From Actinomyces mediterranea (lineage in GTDB: Bacteria; Actinomycetota; Actinomycetes; Actinomycetales; Actinomycetaceae): DNA of 64,000 bases. The DNA lies in assembly GCF_900155595.1 (NCBI RefSeq), contig NZ_FTPB01000003.1, positions 391,990 to 455,989 of the forward strand, in the 5' to 3' direction. A model generated the notes under the pieces. That model was not told the DNA's origin. It was given only the letters and a program-made list of their open reading frames with translations, and ran no database searches. A program made the translations under genes and the position numbers. Positions 62,788 through 64,000 of this stretch are shown here, piece after piece; position 1 is the first letter of the stretch; each line of letters begins with the position of its first letter.

Positions 62788-64000
62788 TCAGTTGACTGGG
62801 TCGCGGACGATCGGGCAACTCATGCAGCGCGGGCCACCGCGCCCTCGTCCCAATTCATTGCCCGGAATGGCGACGACTTCGATGCCGTTCTCCTCGAGGA
62901 AGGAGTTGGTCGCCGTATTGCGCTCGTAGGTGACGACGACGCCGGGCGAGATCGCCAAGACATTCGACCCGTCATTCCACTGCTCGCGTTCGTTGGTCAG
63001 CGAGTCGAATGGCGGTTCGAGCACCCTCAGGGAGTCCAGGCCGAGGGCTTTGGCGATGACGACGTGCATCTCTTCGGGGTCGTTGATCGTCACGTCCAAT
63101 TCTTTCGGAGTATCGCCGGGTCGGATCGTGTGCGAGCGCAGCATTCCCAGGCCGGGATATTTGACGAAGGTGTCTGCGTCCGCCATGGTCATCACCGTGT
63201 CGAGGTGCATCTGCGCCCTCGTCTTGGGCATTTCGACGGCGATGACCTGGTTGACGCGATTGGAGGAGAAGAGGCGCGCAGCCAGCCGCTCGACGCCCTG
63301 GGGGCAGGTCCGCTCACTCATGCCGACGAGTACCGCACCGTTACCGATGACGAGGACATCGCCGCCCTCCACGGTGGGCGTTCCCGCTTCGGAGCCGTTG
63401 GAGTGGATCCTCGGGCCGTATTGCGAGAATCGGGGGTGATGGCGGTAGAGGATCTCCCCATTGATGGTCTCCCGGCGCCTGGCGCTCTTTCGCATCGCCG
63501 AAATGGAGACGCCGTCGTAGATCCAGCAGGACGTGTCCCGGGTGAAGAGATGGTTGGGAAGGGGCGCGAGCACAAAGTCGTCGTCCGCGATGGTCTCCAG
63601 CGAGACGGAGCGGGTGTAGGGGACCCGTTCGAAGAGCTCCTTCTTCGTCATGCCCGCGATGAGCAGTTCTGCAAGGTCGTGCGCCTCGAGCTTCTCCGCG
63701 TAGGACACGATGGCGTCGATGGCGCCCAGGCCGCACAGCTCCTCGGTGAAGACTTCTGACAGCGCCTGGAAGCGGGCTCTCGGACTCTCCAGCGCCTCCC
63801 CCAGCATCTGTTTGAAGTCGAGGACCTCGACCCCGCGCTGCAACAGACTCTCAGCGAAAGCGTCATGCTCTTCCTGAGCGCGTTCCAGCCACAGCACATC
63901 ATCGAAGAGGAGTTCATCCTTATTCGAAGGAGTGAGGCGCAGCATTTCATTGCCGGGGCGGTGAAGCATCACCTGCTTCAAGGCTCCGACCTCTGAAGAA
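62788..64000 (-). CDS. arcA: Arginine deiminase (cut by window edge)
   Basis: ArcA hydrolyses arginine to citrulline and ammonia. The frame is open to the window end. The segment [16 protein letters not shown] ahead of an in-frame TTG at 63981 belongs to the family N-terminus, so the true start lies beyond 64000. Conserved are [46 protein letters not shown] and the C-terminal catalytic Cys in [16 protein letters not shown]. The gene heads the arcA-arcB-arcC-amidinotransferase operon. Confidence 0.96.
   Translation of the reverse strand, partial: SSEVGALKQVMLHRPGNEMLRLTPSNKDELLFDDVLWLERAQEEHDAFAESLLQRGVEVLDFKQMLGEALESPRARFQALSEVFTEELCGLGAIDAIVSYAEKLEAHDLAELLIAGMTKKELFERVPYTRSVSLETIADDDFVLAPLPNHLFTRDTSCWIYDGVSISAMRKSARRRETINGEILYRHHPRFSQYGPRIHSNGSEAGTPTVEGGDVLVIGNGAVLVGMSERTCPQGVERLAARLFSSNRVNQVIAVEMPKTRAQMHLDTVMTMADADTFVKYPGLGMLRSHTIRPGDTPKELDVTINDPEEMHVVIAKALGLDSLRVLEPPFDSLTNEREQWNDGSNVLAISPGVVVTYERNTATNSFLEENGIEVVAIPGNELGRGRGGPRCMSCPIVRDPVN

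Overview
The window is chromosomal DNA of a GC-rich actinobacterium. The order pth-mfd-lipoprotein-eno-ftsB-DUF501-ppx, the Z-prenyl synthase, the short actinobacterial xseB and the arginine deiminase cluster point to the Actinomycetales. Actinomycetaceae (Actinomyces/Schaalia-like) is my best guess, by inference only. No rRNA operon, CRISPR array or prophage is visible. One tRNA gene is present.

Layout. (a) 1-3170: the end of an IS3-type transposase, a DUF6318-like protein beheaded at the IS junction, a secreted PKD-domain protein and an MFS transporter. (b) 3.2-12.9 kb is an accessory island: an IS30 remnant, an AAA ATPase of the DUF4143 family, a cytidine deaminase-ASCH fusion, a gene broken by one in-frame stop, a frameshifted IS1595-type transposase, two tiny coupled genes, a DUF3644/HEPN-type protein and a BsuBI/PstI-type restriction-modification pair. 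(c) 12.9-23.9 kb is mostly housekeeping: ychF, ispH, xseA-xseB, a PfkB sugar kinase, a Z-prenyl synthase, hemolysin III, greA, an AI-2E-family permease, msrA, FKBP and a Bax1-I family protein. (d) 24-27.8 kb is a five-gene, tightly coupled minus-strand operon: a small secreted peptide resembling lactococcin 972, a lipoprotein, a peptidoglycan-binding adaptor, an ABC ATPase and a permease. I read it as a bacteriocin production/immunity cassette. (e) 28-29.7 kb: a decayed IS256 remnant, nhaA and an unusual tRNA with a UAA anticodon. (f) 29.7-42.8 kb is a surface polysaccharide locus: BY-kinase, NeuB-type synthase, a CMP-nonulosonate synthetase fused to a PseG-like domain, flippase, polymerase, four glycosyltransferases (one sialyltransferase-like), the initiating sugar-phosphate transferase, and a divergent low-molecular-weight tyrosine phosphatase with a clear promoter. 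(g) 42.8-54.3 kb: ppx, DUF501, ftsB, eno, a lipoprotein, mfd, pth, a 2H phosphoesterase, an acyltransferase and xth. (h) 54.3-64 kb is an all-minus-strand arginine region: arcA-arcB-arcC-amidinotransferase, then EamA and MHS transporters, TetR, a second ArcB-type ornithine carbamoyltransferase, and argB.

How the parts work together. The polysaccharide locus has initiation, assembly, export and the phosphorylation switch, plus activation of a nonulosonic acid, but not the earlier amino-sugar steps. The arginine region carries the complete ADI pathway (arginine to citrulline to ornithine plus carbamoyl phosphate to ATP), an amidinotransferase that can also release ornithine from arginine, and a duplicated carbamoyltransferase beside argB. 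Defence-type genes cluster with IS debris downstream of ychF. The strongest candidates for something little described are the bacteriocin-like operon, the DUF3644/HEPN gene beside the restriction system with the tiny coupled pair, and the amidinotransferase inside the ADI operon.
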